The notes beneath the pieces are model-generated. The model was not told the origin of the DNA and did no database searches. It was given only the letters and a program-made list of their open reading frames with translations. A stretch of DNA of 60,286 bases from an uncultured Chthonomonas sp. (lineage in GTDB: Bacteria > Armatimonadota > Chthonomonadetes > Chthonomonadales > Chthonomonadaceae), in NCBI GenBank assembly GCA_903919615.1, contig CAIXIX010000209.1:1-60286 (forward strand), written 5' to 3'. Shown in pieces: positions 52,883 through 60,286 of this stretch. Position 1 is the stretch's first letter; every line of letters begins with the position of its first letter. The position numbers and the translations under genes are program-made.

Positions 52883-52927
52883 ATTGTATAATATGCTGTT
52901 GCCACCTTTCGTCTGCCGAATAGCATA
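52883..52927 (-). promoter_or_regulatory. Dyad-class promoter of the single pilin gene
   Basis: Minus-strand TATGC-TATTCG-GCAGA (52927-52912; one mismatch in the distal half) followed by CGAA and, after exactly 23 bp in total, TACAAT (52888-52883). Leader of about 70 nt. It shares the ten-mer GGCAGACGAA with the promoter of the tandem pilins. Confidence 0.75.
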
Positions 52928-52949
52928 TTTTGTCAAACAGAATTAGAAC

Positions 52950-54164
52950 CTATTTTCGGATTACTTGCGTAAGACTGAAAACGGGCATATACAGAGCCAG
53001 CAGAATAACCAGAACGACGACTCCGATAACAATTGTCATCAGCGGCTCCATCGCTCGAGTCAGTCGATTTACGCTGAATTCAATGTCTCTAGCGTAAAAT
53101 CTCGAGATCTCTTCAAGCATCTGATCCAGATTTCCAGATTGCTCGCCAGCCGCAATCATGTAGGTGACCATCGAGGGAAATTCACCAGAAGCCTCGAGGG
53201 GCGGAGACATGGGCGAACCGTCCTTGACCTTAAGGGCGGCATTATCCACCACTTCTGAAATAATCACGTTTGCGCAGGTCTGGGACGACACGGATAACGC
53301 CTGCAAAATCGGAATACCGCTCTTTACGGAGCCGGCGAGCGTTTCAGAGAACCGCGCAATCGCGACCTTCCTGTTCAGTTTGCCAAGCATGGGAAGTTTG
53401 AGCATGATCCGATGGTAGATGCGCTTGCCGCGCTTCGTTGCGATAAACTTCTTAACACCATAGACCATCGCGGCAGTGACGATACCAACCATCCACCAAT
53501 AGGTTGTTAATATGTGGCTGAACGTGATCAGCAGCAAGGTGGGTGCTGGCAAGCTCGCCTTAAACTGCTTGTATACATTTGCAAATACCGGCACGATGAA
53601 CACAAGCATAAACATAACGACACCGACTGCTGAGAGTAAGACAATGGCAGGGTACACCATTGCAGACTTAATCTTTTCCTGAAGCTCGGCCTCCCGATCA
53701 AACTGGTCTGCAGCTACGTCGAGGGTCTGCTCAAGCACTCCACCGGCTTCACCCGCGCGGACCAGGGCAATATACTTGTCATTGAAAATCTTAGGATGTC
53801 GGCGCAGAGAATCGGCGATTGTGTTCCCTTCCAATACACTCTGGCGGACATCGTAAAGAGCTGCCGAAAGTGTTGCGTTCTCGCTCTGCCGCGCTACGGC
53901 GTTCAAGCATTCAACCACGGATATTCCCGCTTTGAACAGGGTTGAGAACTGTCTGCTCATGATGACGAGATCGCTGATTTTGACTTTTTTCTTCCGTTTG
54001 AAGGGTTTGGAAGGTTCTGCTCCAGAAGCTCGTGCAGCAATAGAAATCACGAAAAGCTCGCGAGCTCGAACGAGCGCTTGTGCCTCGTCTGTCGTGTTGG
54101 CTTCAACAACTCCATGTTTCTGATTGCCATCTCTGTCTCTGGCAACATATGCAAATGATGTCAT
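52950..54164 (-). CDS. PilC/GspF inner-membrane platform protein
   Basis: Polytopic platform protein of pilus/type II secretion assembly (404 aa). Two GspF domains (about 70-195 and 270-395): SRQFSTLFKAGISVVECLNAV and ARFSETLAGSVKSGIPILQAL (the duplicated signature), with DVRQSVLEGNTIADSL and SMVTYMIAAGEQSGNL. Three TM helices near 170-195, 220-240 and 375-397. It lies 2 bp after the ATPase gene. It couples ATPase rotation to pilin insertion; it does not by itself distinguish T4P from T2SS. Confidence 0.93.
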   Translation of the reverse strand: MTSFAYVARDRDGNQKHGVVEANTTDEAQALVRARELFVISIAARASGAEPSKPFKRKKKVKISDLVIMSRQFSTLFKAGISVVECLNAVARQSENATLSAALYDVRQSVLEGNTIADSLRRHPKIFNDKYIALVRAGEAGGVLEQTLDVAADQFDREAELQEKIKSAMVYPAIVLLSAVGVVMFMLVFIVPVFANVYKQFKASLPAPTLLLITFSHILTTYWWMVGIVTAAMVYGVKKFIATKRGKRIYHRIMLKLPMLGKLNRKVAIARFSETLAGSVKSGIPILQALSVSSQTCANVIISEVVDNAALKVKDGSPMSPPLEASGEFPSMVTYMIAAGEQSGNLDQMLEEISRFYARDIEFSVNRLTRAMEPLMTIVIGVVVLVILLALYMPVFSLTQVIRK

Positions 54165-54166
54165 GT

Positions 54167-55879
54167 CTACACCCCTTCTGAGAATAAGACTCTCAATAGT
54201 TCGTCGGGTGCTACAAGACCTTTCAGCACCTTCTCAATGCCGGCCCCTCGCATCGTCATCATGCCGTTCTTCGTAGCGCTTTCCTGAATCTCGTCTACCG
54301 GAGACGAATTAGCAATGAGATCTCTGATCTCATCTGTCACCGGCATAATCTCATAAACCGCCGTACGTCCTTTGATCCCTCGGCCGCCGCACTTATCGCA
54401 GCCGCGCCCGACCGGCAAGGTCGGTGGAATACGAGCCTCGTCGATTCCGAGCATCAGAGAGATTTTCTTCGCATCCACAGCCTTTTGCACCTGGCAGTAC
54501 GGGCAGATGGTTCGGAGCAGGCGCTGGCCAATTGCGCCAATCAGAGAAGATGTAATAAGGAAGGGCTCAATACCCATATTGAGCAATCTTGTAACCGCTC
54601 CTGCTGCGCTGTTGGTATGAAGGGTGGAGAGGACCAGGTGCCCGGTCAGCGCGGCTTGTACCGCGATCTCTGCGGTTTCATGATCACGAATCTCACCTAC
54701 CATGATCACATCTGGATCCTGGCGGAGAAGCGTCCTTAATCCAGCAGCGAACGTAACGCCAATCTGCGGGTTCACCTGCATCTGGTTAACACCGGGAACG
54801 TTGTACTCAACGGGGTCTTCAACGGTGTTAATGTTGCGCGTGGTCTGATTGATCTGATTGAGTGCGGCGAAGAGAGTAGTGGACTTTCCAGACCCAGTTG
54901 GCCCCGTAACCAGCATAATGCCATGGGACTGCCGGATGAACCGTTCAAAGAGCTCCTGCTGTGCTGGAAAGAAACCGAGGGTTGTTGAGTTAGCGAAGCT
55001 GCTGTTCTTGGCGAGCACTCGCATGACGATCTTCTCGCCATAGATTAGAGGTATTGTGCTGACTCGCAAATCATATTGCAGTTCATTACTCGCCGTGAAT
55101 GGGATACGGCCATCCAGCGGCCTTCGTCGCTCGGAGATGTTCATCTGACCCATTATCTTAATGCGAGAAGCCACTGCGGGCAGGTGCGTGCTTGGGAAAG
55201 TCGCTTGCTCGTATAATAGCCCGTCCTGACGAAAACGTACGCGTACTGTTTTTTCGAGCGGCTCGATATGCAGGTCGCTGGCGCCCATGGATATGGCAGA
55301 TTGTATCAAACTGTTCACGAGCCGCACTATTGGCGCATCTTCGGCCATTCCTCTGAGCGTGTCGACGGATAGTTCCGGCTCAAGCCCTGGCGCCTCAGCA
55401 ATCTCCTCAAGCACCTGTTTCGTCTTGATCGTCGCATCGAACGCGTGGCTAATCGCGTCCATCAGGTCGTTTTCGAAAACAATGTGTGGGAAAACTCGGC
55501 GTTGCAGTCTGCCGTTTAACTCGTCGACGAGGGTAAGGTTTAAGGGGTCGATCATCGCAACTCGGGCTGTACCCTCAGTTGCGGCAAAAACCATTATACG
55601 GCGCTCGCGGCAGTAAGCCTCAGGCAAAAGCGTTACGGCGCCAAGGTCGACTTTAGTTGAGGACAGCTCAATGTAGGGATAGCCAGAGCTGGCCTCTAGA
55701 TAGGGCGCAACCGTGGCCATCGGCAGGTAACCCAACGCCACCGCCGCCTGCTCAAGGAACATGTGGCCTTCACGCTCGTACTCCCGCGCATGCGCGAGCT
55801 GAAGCTCGTCTAATAACCCGAGAGAGACAAGCCGATCTCCGACACTCATCCTCCCAGATCTCAAACCAAGATTGGCCAT
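54167..55879 (-). CDS. PilB/GspE assembly ATPase
   Basis: Hexameric secretion ATPase (570 aa from the ATG at 55879). N-terminal GspE-N domain (about 10-140, VGDRLVSLGLLDELQLAHA), then the N2 domain (SDLHIEPLEKTVRVRFRQDG) and catalytic domain with Walker A GPTGSGKST (about 326-334), Asp box, Walker B DPDVIMVGEIRD and the His box GHLVLSTLHTN. The tetra-Cys zinc site (CPYC, CDKCGG) is present, typical of assembly rather than retraction ATPases. I prefer 55879 over the ATG at 55990 because the dyad promoter places the transcript start near 55988. No PilT retraction ATPase is in the window. Confidence 0.93.
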   Translation of the reverse strand: MANLGLRSGRMSVGDRLVSLGLLDELQLAHAREYEREGHMFLEQAAVALGYLPMATVAPYLEASSGYPYIELSSTKVDLGAVTLLPEAYCRERRIMVFAATEGTARVAMIDPLNLTLVDELNGRLQRRVFPHIVFENDLMDAISHAFDATIKTKQVLEEIAEAPGLEPELSVDTLRGMAEDAPIVRLVNSLIQSAISMGASDLHIEPLEKTVRVRFRQDGLLYEQATFPSTHLPAVASRIKIMGQMNISERRRPLDGRIPFTASNELQYDLRVSTIPLIYGEKIVMRVLAKNSSFANSTTLGFFPAQQELFERFIRQSHGIMLVTGPTGSGKSTTLFAALNQINQTTRNINTVEDPVEYNVPGVNQMQVNPQIGVTFAAGLRTLLRQDPDVIMVGEIRDHETAEIAVQAALTGHLVLSTLHTNSAAGAVTRLLNMGIEPFLITSSLIGAIGQRLLRTICPYCQVQKAVDAKKISLMLGIDEARIPPTLPVGRGCDKCGGRGIKGRTAVYEIMPVTDEIRDLIANSSPVDEIQESATKNGMMTMRGAGIEKVLKGLVAPDELLRVLFSEGV

Positions 55880-55994
55880 TAGATCAAACCCTGTTCTATT
55901 GCAGCTCGTAATGTCAAGGCGATCTGGCGCAGCCTGGTCCGAAAAGCCCGCCGAAGCCCGCGCCGATGCAACAGGAACGCACGGCTTCATCGGG

Positions 55995-56039
55995 ATTCTG
56001 CACCGTTTTGCTCAGTTCACGCATCTACAGACCGGCAGA
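55995..56039 (-). promoter_or_regulatory. Dyad-class promoter of the ATPase/PilC operon
   Basis: Minus-strand TCTGC-CGGTCT-GTAGA (56039-56024, one mismatch in the proximal half), then exactly 23 bp, then CAGAAT (56000-55995). Predicted transcript start near 55988, with a leader of about 110 nt to the ATPase start. Same layout as three other pilus promoters. Confidence 0.65.
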
Positions 56040-56347
56040 TTTTGATTGGAAATGTTGAGCATAACACGCAGAAGCATGATTTTCGGGGCTCTACGGGTGC
56101 GAAAAAGCGCGGATCAGGTGGTCGCAGCGACCGGATGAATTGATTGCCGTTAAATAAAGTTTGTAAAACGCATGTAATTGTTGTCTAAGTTTAATATGCG
56201 ACTATCGATTTTAGGGTAAAGAATACTATCTGTTCGGCTGCAATCCCGGGTTGTCACTCTCGCCTCCCTGCATAGTGGCTCTTTACGATGAATCGCAACG
56301 AATTTACCGCTAAATGAATACAGTCCGGCACTGGCCAGGGTAAAGAG
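56040..56347. other. Intergenic region before the response regulator
   Basis: 308 bp, AT-rich near 56155-56235. No convincing sigma-70 pair and no copy of the pilus dyad with correct spacing upstream of the response regulator. No gene seen. Confidence 0.45.
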
Positions 56348-57031
56348 ATGAGCTCAGAACACCTACTTCCAGTTAACAATCAGATTTTTGACGAATCGAT
56401 CGTGCCAGTTGTGCTTGTAGATGACCATGACATCTGGCGCGATGGCATGAAGAGCATGCTGTCCGGGACAGAATTTGTCGTTGTGGGCGAAGCTTCGTCC
56501 GGACGTGATGCCGCTGGCGTCGTAGAGTCGACGTTACCACGCATCGTCGTGCTGGATATCCGCATGGCTGGAGGTGACGGATTCGAGGCGCTGAAAGAGT
56601 TAAAATCACGATTCCCTAAGGTCTCCGTACTGATGCTGACCACGTATGACAGCCCCACATTTGTGGCGCGATCCGTCGCGGGAGGAGCTTCCGGCTACCT
56701 GTTGAAGGGATCGAGACGGTCAGAGCTACTTGATGCCCTCCGTCGAGTGAATAATGGCGAAACGCTCATATCTAAAGAGGACCTGATTCATTCGCTGCGC
56801 TGCGTGGACGCAGGTGCCCAGGAATCGATCGAGATGATGGAGCCTCTCACGCCGCGAGAGGTCGAGGTGCTTAGCCTGCTGGCAACCGGTTTGACGAACC
56901 GTGATATTGCCACCATCCTCTTCATCAGCGAAGGCACCGCAAAAACACATGTGGAGCACATTATCCGAAAGTTAGGCGTCTCAGATCGGGTGCAGGCCGC
57001 AGTGTTTGCCGCAAGAAACGGCATGATATAG
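56348..57031 (+). CDS. NarL/FixJ-family response regulator
   Basis: Two-domain regulator (227 aa). Receiver domain (about 20-135): DD pair in LVDDHDIWRDG, phospho-acceptor D70 in IVVLDIRM, conserved K120 in YLLKGS. C-terminal LuxR-type helix-turn-helix (about 163-225): LTPREVEVLSLLATGLTNRDIATILF and GTAKTHVEHIIRKLG (first cited in part). It is upstream of two pilins and a GAF histidine kinase on the same strand; the natural partner is the kinase at 58494. NarL-type proteins bind short inverted repeats as dimers, so the TCTGC-N6-GCAGA dyad is a fitting target (inference). Confidence 0.93.
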   Translation: MSSEHLLPVNNQIFDESIVPVVLVDDHDIWRDGMKSMLSGTEFVVVGEASSGRDAAGVVESTLPRIVVLDIRMAGGDGFEALKELKSRFPKVSVLMLTTYDSPTFVARSVAGGASGYLLKGSRRSELLDALRRVNNGETLISKEDLIHSLRCVDAGAQESIEMMEPLTPREVEVLSLLATGLTNRDIATILFISEGTAKTHVEHIIRKLGVSDRVQAAVFAARNGMI

Positions 57032-57404
57032 CGGCATACCCGGCTGGTTGAATCAAAATATGCCGTTCGGCATATAGCCAACTCTACATGATTGTTCTAG
57101 AATCGGCATGCTCTGCTCTACACAGATGCGAGAACATTCATGGAGCGGTTTGTCATGGTCCGAACATTACACCTGTCGATTTCATCATCCACAGCACCCG
57201 CAATACTTCAAGAGTTTTTGACCTTTGCCTGCGTGGTTACTCTGCTGGTTTCGGCCGGGAGACCCCGCGTGGTTACCCATGAGACCCACCATTCGACGGT
57301 CCCCATAACCGCATCACGACCAACAGTTGCCTCTAAATCCCACGGTGTGTCCCACCCTTCAACTCACCGCAACTCACCTCAGGTTGTTCCGTAATCATCC
57401 AAAA
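57032..57404. other. Intergenic region upstream of the tandem pilins
   Basis: Contains an inverted repeat ATATGCCG/CGGCATAT (57058-57075), possibly the end of the response regulator transcript. A forward frame (57140-57394, 84 codons) has an ATG but no ribosome site and an unconvincing composition, so I do not call it. No other features. Confidence 0.45.
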
Positions 57405-57449
57405 TCTGCCAATTGGCAGACGAATTCGCGAAGCTCCAAAAGATAGAAT
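57405..57449 (+). promoter_or_regulatory. Dyad-class promoter of the tandem pilin operon
   Basis: The 16-bp perfect palindrome TCTGCCAATTGGCAGA (57405-57420) ends exactly 23 bp before TAGAAT (57444-57449). Predicted transcript start about 100 nt before the pilin ATG. No -35 hexamer. The best copy of the dyad in the window. Confidence 0.78.
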
Positions 57450-57557
57450 TAAATCGATAGCAAAACAGTTGTTTGAATCTATCACATCAACCATCACTGT
57501 GGTGGGAAATTGATTCATCAAGAGTCTTGCACAGTCAAAGACTGAAGGAGAACCAGC

Positions 57558-57977
57558 ATGAAACAAAGCAGATCCCGTGGTCTGGTTCAGGGCCCCTCAG
57601 GCAGAGGTTTCACGCTCGTGGAGCTCCTGGTTGTTGTACTTATACTGTCAGTTCTGATGGCGATAGCAATGCCTCTCTACTTACAGGCTGTCTCTAACGC
57701 CCAGTATCGAACGTGCAGGGCAAACATGCAAACTATCGCCAACGCGGTACAGGCAGCAAGACTTGAGACCGGGGCACTCAACTACGGCACCCTGATAGCC
57801 GGAGGTGTTACAACAGTTAACCTTCCAGATCTAACAGCGGTACCCGTTTGTCCTAATGGCGGAACCTACACGCTCGCAAATGGGAACAGCTCCAGTAACA
57901 CAACTTTTCAGGTTGCATGCAGTTACGTCGGCGCGTACACGCATAGCACGTTCCAGCCTGGATTGAACAACAACTAA
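57558..57977 (+). CDS. Type IV pilin, tandem copy 1
   Basis: Pilin of 139 aa with class III leader GRG^FTLVELLVVVLILSVLMAIAM (Glu5, cited in part). Globular region: ANMQTIANAVQAARLETG, VPVCPNGGTYTLANG, and the conserved tail ACSYVGAYTHSTFQPGLNNN. The tail and Cys pair match copy 2 almost exactly. The ATG has AAGGAG 8-9 nt upstream. First gene of a probable pilin-pilin-kinase operon driven by the dyad promoter. Confidence 0.92.
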   Translation: MKQSRSRGLVQGPSGRGFTLVELLVVVLILSVLMAIAMPLYLQAVSNAQYRTCRANMQTIANAVQAARLETGALNYGTLIAGGVTTVNLPDLTAVPVCPNGGTYTLANGNSSSNTTFQVACSYVGAYTHSTFQPGLNNN

Positions 57978-58047
57978 TCTCTAAGCGCCGCAATATCTGC
58001 GGGGCAGCTAGTCATGACCAGACGGTCACCGACTCAGGAGAACCAGT

Positions 58048-58467
58048 ATGAAACAGGTTAAGAAAAGCGCCTTTGTTAAAAAACAGAACACCAGTGGCTT
58101 CACGCTAGTGGAGCTTCTCGTAGTTGTTCTAGTCGTGTCGATCCTAATGGCTATTGCTATGCCGCTGTACCTGCAAGCCGTCGCAAACTCACAGTTTCGC
58201 ACGTGTCGCGCGAACATGCTGACGATTGCAAACGCGGTTCAGACTGCAAAAGTCGAGACCGCTGCGACTGACTACAGCGCGATAATCACAGGCGGGGTAA
58301 CGTTAGCCACTTTACCAGACTTAATTGCATTACCCGTTTGCCCGAACGGCGGCACATATACACTGGCCAAGGGAAGCAGCGCGACCAACGCGACGTTCCA
58401 GGTGGCCTGCAGTTACGTTGGCACGTACACGCACAGCACGTTCCAGCCTGGATTGAACAACAACTAG
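58048..58467 (+). CDS. Type IV pilin, tandem copy 2
   Basis: Pilin of 139 aa, paralogue of the previous gene. Leader NTSG^FTLVELLVVVLVVSILMAIAM (Glu5, cited in part). Middle region differs (VETAATDYSAIITGGVTLATL) but the C-terminus CSYVGTYTHSTFQPGLNNN is nearly identical. The ATG has AGGAG about 8 nt upstream. It starts 70 bp after copy 1, with no terminator seen between them. Confidence 0.92.
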   Translation: MKQVKKSAFVKKQNTSGFTLVELLVVVLVVSILMAIAMPLYLQAVANSQFRTCRANMLTIANAVQTAKVETAATDYSAIITGGVTLATLPDLIALPVCPNGGTYTLAKGSSATNATFQVACSYVGTYTHSTFQPGLNNN

Positions 58468-58493
58468 CCTTTAAGCATGAACAGGGTGAGGTC

Positions 58494-59834
58494 ATGCGAA
58501 ACTACACCGAAATAGGGCAGCGCAAACGGGTTCACGCGCGCTGGAAGCGGCCATCCGGAAGTCGGGCATCTGCGACAGAAGCGCGAGCATTTATTGCAGC
58601 CCGGAACAATGTCAAGGAAAGTTTTGCGAGCTCCATTCCTCCGGCGGATGCCGAAAGGCTAGGCGCAACGCTGACTCTCCACGCAACAACGCATGCAGCG
58701 CTCGATATTCTGGCCGACAGGTTCGATATCGATGGTCTTCGTCACTTTGCCGAAGCTGCTTCACACCTGACGGGTGCCAGATATTCGGCGATTGTAATTG
58801 CTCCTTGTTCCGGCAATACGGTCCCGCGGAGATTTATCTGTTGTGGGATGTCGGAACAGGAGCAGATTGCGGTTGAGACGTCACCTGGATTGAACGCACT
58901 GCTCGAGATTCTTCTGCGGTCGCGAAAGCCTCTCCGACTTGCCAAGATTCAGGATCATCCGACCTTTGCGGGATGCCCGCCCGGCAACCCACGGATGCAG
59001 AGTTTCCTCGGAGTACCTGTTATCCAGGGCTCAGTGACGCTGGGTTGTATCCTGCTCGCCGATAAGTTATCTGGGCCCGAGTTTGTCGAAGAGGACGAAT
59101 GCATAATCAAATCGCTGGGCGTTCACACAGCTCTGGCGGTCCATCTGTTGAACGTCCTAGAAAAGCAGCGGCAGTTAGCGCGCGGTCTAATGGAAGCACA
59201 CGAGGATGAGCGCAGAGCCGTTGCATATGATCTGCACGATGGGCTAACTCAGTACGTGATGACGGCGTACGCGCATCTGCAGGCGTTTCAGGTGCGACAT
59301 CAGTGCAGCGATGCGCGAGAAGCTGAAGACCTAAATAAATGTGCGGATTTCCTCAATGAGGCGGTATTGGAATCACGCCGACTCGTGAATGGCCTGCGCG
59401 CATTAACACTGGAGGCCGCAGGGTTGCCGGGGGCGCTTGAACAGCTGCTCCTCGATGGCCGGAGCAAATATGGGTGGCAAACTGCCGAGCTTACCCACAA
59501 TATTGGGGAACGGCGATTCGACACAACCGTTGAAACGGCGCTCTTCCGAGTAGCTCAGGAAGCGCTGACAAATGCCGGCAAGCATGCATCGAGCCCAGGG
59601 GTTCAGCTTACCCTGCTCGTAGAGTATGGAAAACATGCTGTAGGCGCAAGACTAACGCTTAGCATACGAGACTGGGGACGCGGATTCAACAAGCAATCGT
59701 CCCGGACGGAACGCTCTAAGATCGGCCTGCATAGTATGAGTGAGCGAATACGACTGATAGGCGGCGAGTACGAGCTGCACACCGCACCAGACGCAGGCGT
59801 GCATATCACGGCATCGATACCGATATCGCTTTAA
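58494..59834 (+). CDS. Cytoplasmic GAF-domain sensor histidine kinase (NarX/DesK type)
   Basis: HisKA_3-type kinase (446 aa from the ATG at 58494; a longer frame overlaps pilin 2 out of frame and is rejected). No TM helix is visible, so it is soluble. GAF domain (about 75-225) with FLGVPVIQGSVTLGCILLADK. The phospho-acceptor His is H248 in YDLHDGLTQYV. The ATPase domain has RVAQEALTNAGKHA (N box) and IRDWGRGF plus GLHSMSERIRLIGGEY (G boxes). It begins 26 bp after pilin 2, so is probably co-transcribed with the pilins, and its likely partner is the regulator at 56348. GAF may sense a small molecule, gas or redox signal. Confidence 0.9.
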   Translation: MRNYTEIGQRKRVHARWKRPSGSRASATEARAFIAARNNVKESFASSIPPADAERLGATLTLHATTHAALDILADRFDIDGLRHFAEAASHLTGARYSAIVIAPCSGNTVPRRFICCGMSEQEQIAVETSPGLNALLEILLRSRKPLRLAKIQDHPTFAGCPPGNPRMQSFLGVPVIQGSVTLGCILLADKLSGPEFVEEDECIIKSLGVHTALAVHLLNVLEKQRQLARGLMEAHEDERRAVAYDLHDGLTQYVMTAYAHLQAFQVRHQCSDAREAEDLNKCADFLNEAVLESRRLVNGLRALTLEAAGLPGALEQLLLDGRSKYGWQTAELTHNIGERRFDTTVETALFRVAQEALTNAGKHASSPGVQLTLLVEYGKHAVGARLTLSIRDWGRGFNKQSSRTERSKIGLHSMSERIRLIGGEYELHTAPDAGVHITASIPISL

Positions 59835-59858
59835 CATAAAGCTGATTCAAACCGACCC

Positions 59859-59906
59859 ACGCTCTCCGCGGTTCTCGCGAGGGCGTTGGTCTCCGATTTT
59901 TATTTT
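59859..59906 (+). terminator. Probable terminator after the histidine kinase
   Basis: Imperfect hairpin ACGCTCTCCGCG / CGCGAGGGCGT (59859-59886), followed by ATTTTTATTTT at 59896-59906. The spacing between stem and T-run is long, so efficiency is uncertain. Confidence 0.5.
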
Positions 59907-60286
59907 GCGTTAAGTAAATTGTCCACGGACTTGTTTTCATTTTGAGAAGAAGTTAGGCTTCAGCCAACCGCTTTTCATTGCGTCCTAGCTCCCTTTGCGG
60001 CCTAGATATCAGGTAACAGCAAGAGCATCGAGACTCCGATTAACCTCTTCTGTATTTCTTGGCGGCTTTGCGGCTCGTTATGAACACATCGTCAGATGTA
60101 CACCTGTTAGCCACGGTACGATCGCTTCCGGAGGCGCCCTCTGGTCCCTCTCCCGTGCTTATCTTGGTTCATAGCGCTAGAGATAATCGGGCTGTGTCCG
60201 GTAGGCGGTGCATTGGCCCCTCTCCCTGCGAGCTTGCGAGCGGAGAAGGGAGAGGTGGGGTGAGGGTCCAGCACGCACGCCGTGAC
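59907..60286. other. Intergenic right edge of the window
   Basis: No gene visible in 380 bp. It includes CCTCTCCC-type strings at about 60139-60157 and again at 60217, the second within a hairpin repeat. Confidence 0.5.
60217..60260. repeat. Palindromic repeat element (CCCCTCTCCC type)
   Basis: CCTCTCCCT (60219-60227) pairs with AGGGAGAGG (60247-60255), flanked by CCCC and GGGG, with a loop containing GCGAGC twice. The sequence resembles dispersed palindromic CTCTCCC elements often seen between genes in high-copy families. Only one clear copy lies in the window. Confidence 0.5.

Noticed and set aside
55880-55990. Longer N-terminus of the PilB/GspE gene from an ATG at 55990
   Set aside because: The dyad promoter predicts a transcript start near 55988 and the family N-domain begins after residue 38.
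57140-57394. Possible 84-aa protein upstream of the tandem pilins
   Set aside because: No ribosome-binding site, Ser/Thr/His/Val-biased and no recognisable pattern; looks like a chance frame.
57405-57430. Sigma-54 promoter for the pilins (as in Pseudomonas pilA)
   Set aside because: TGGCAG is present but the GG-to-GC spacing is wrong and no TTGC element follows.
1-60286. tRNA, rRNA, CRISPR arrays, insertion sequences or prophage genes
   Set aside because: I looked for T-loop strings, regularly spaced repeats and transposase motifs and found none that hold up.

Overview
The window carries about 50 protein-coding genes, mostly on the minus strand, at roughly 50% GC. I see no rRNA, tRNA, CRISPR array or insertion sequence. 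Gene content suggests a free-living Gram-negative-type (diderm) bacterium. It has two secretins with pilus inner-membrane proteins, a PASTA kinase next to rpe, a shikimate kinase/dehydroquinate synthase fusion, and Pho boxes built from 11-bp direct repeats. Gly-rich (GMGG) low-complexity segments recur in pilus and secreted proteins. My best guess is Armatimonadota or another deep Terrabacteria lineage. That is inference; no phylogenetic marker was compared.

Region 1 (1-6.7 kb): a phosphate-starvation block (phoB, phoR, and pstS running off the left edge) with two Pho-box-like arrays, then metF, a TetA-like MFS exporter with an operator-like dyad in its promoter, and a KGG-repeat stress protein. 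Region 2 (6.8-13.9 kb): a galactonate-dehydratase-type enolase, a NIF3-fold protein that has lost its metal ligands, two paralogous secreted Gly-rich proteins, a TPR/Ig/NodB polysaccharide deacetylase and a small secreted protein. Region 3 (14-25 kb): metabolism, with citrate synthase, M20 amidohydrolase, a Cys/Met-metabolism PLP enzyme, and a forward run of D-aminoacylase, kynureninase, kynurenine formamidase and adenylosuccinate lyase, facing miaB. Region 4 (24.5-33.1 kb, minus strand): aroK-aroB fusion, a small membrane protein, a PASTA kinase whose DFG Asp is missing, rpe, a two-TM protein coupled to ribD, ribE, murQ and a DUF1992 protein.

Region 5 (33.2-59.8 kb): an unusually complete type IV pilus / type II secretion-like locus. 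Cluster A is pilM-pilN-pilO-pilP, an STN protein with MGGMGGG repeats, and a secretin, followed by aroKB as in the classical pilMNOPQ-aroKB arrangement. After a phosphatase, a membrane protein, HtrA protease, queC and a cupin comes cluster B: a PilM-PilN fusion, a PilO-like protein, a second secretin and a GspC/PilP-like protein. Then come minor prepilins, a PilX-like protein, a pilin, PilC/GspF, PilB/GspE, a NarL-type response regulator, two tandem pilins and a cytoplasmic GAF histidine kinase.

The most interesting signal is regulatory. Four promoters in region 5 (pilM-N operon, single pilin, ATPase/PilC operon, tandem pilins) share a dyad TCTGC-N6-GCAGA (one half-site mismatch allowed). In all four it ends exactly 23 bp before a -10 hexamer of form YASAAT, and none has a -35 box. 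This predicts a class-II-activated pilus regulon, plausibly run by the response regulator/histidine kinase pair encoded among these genes.
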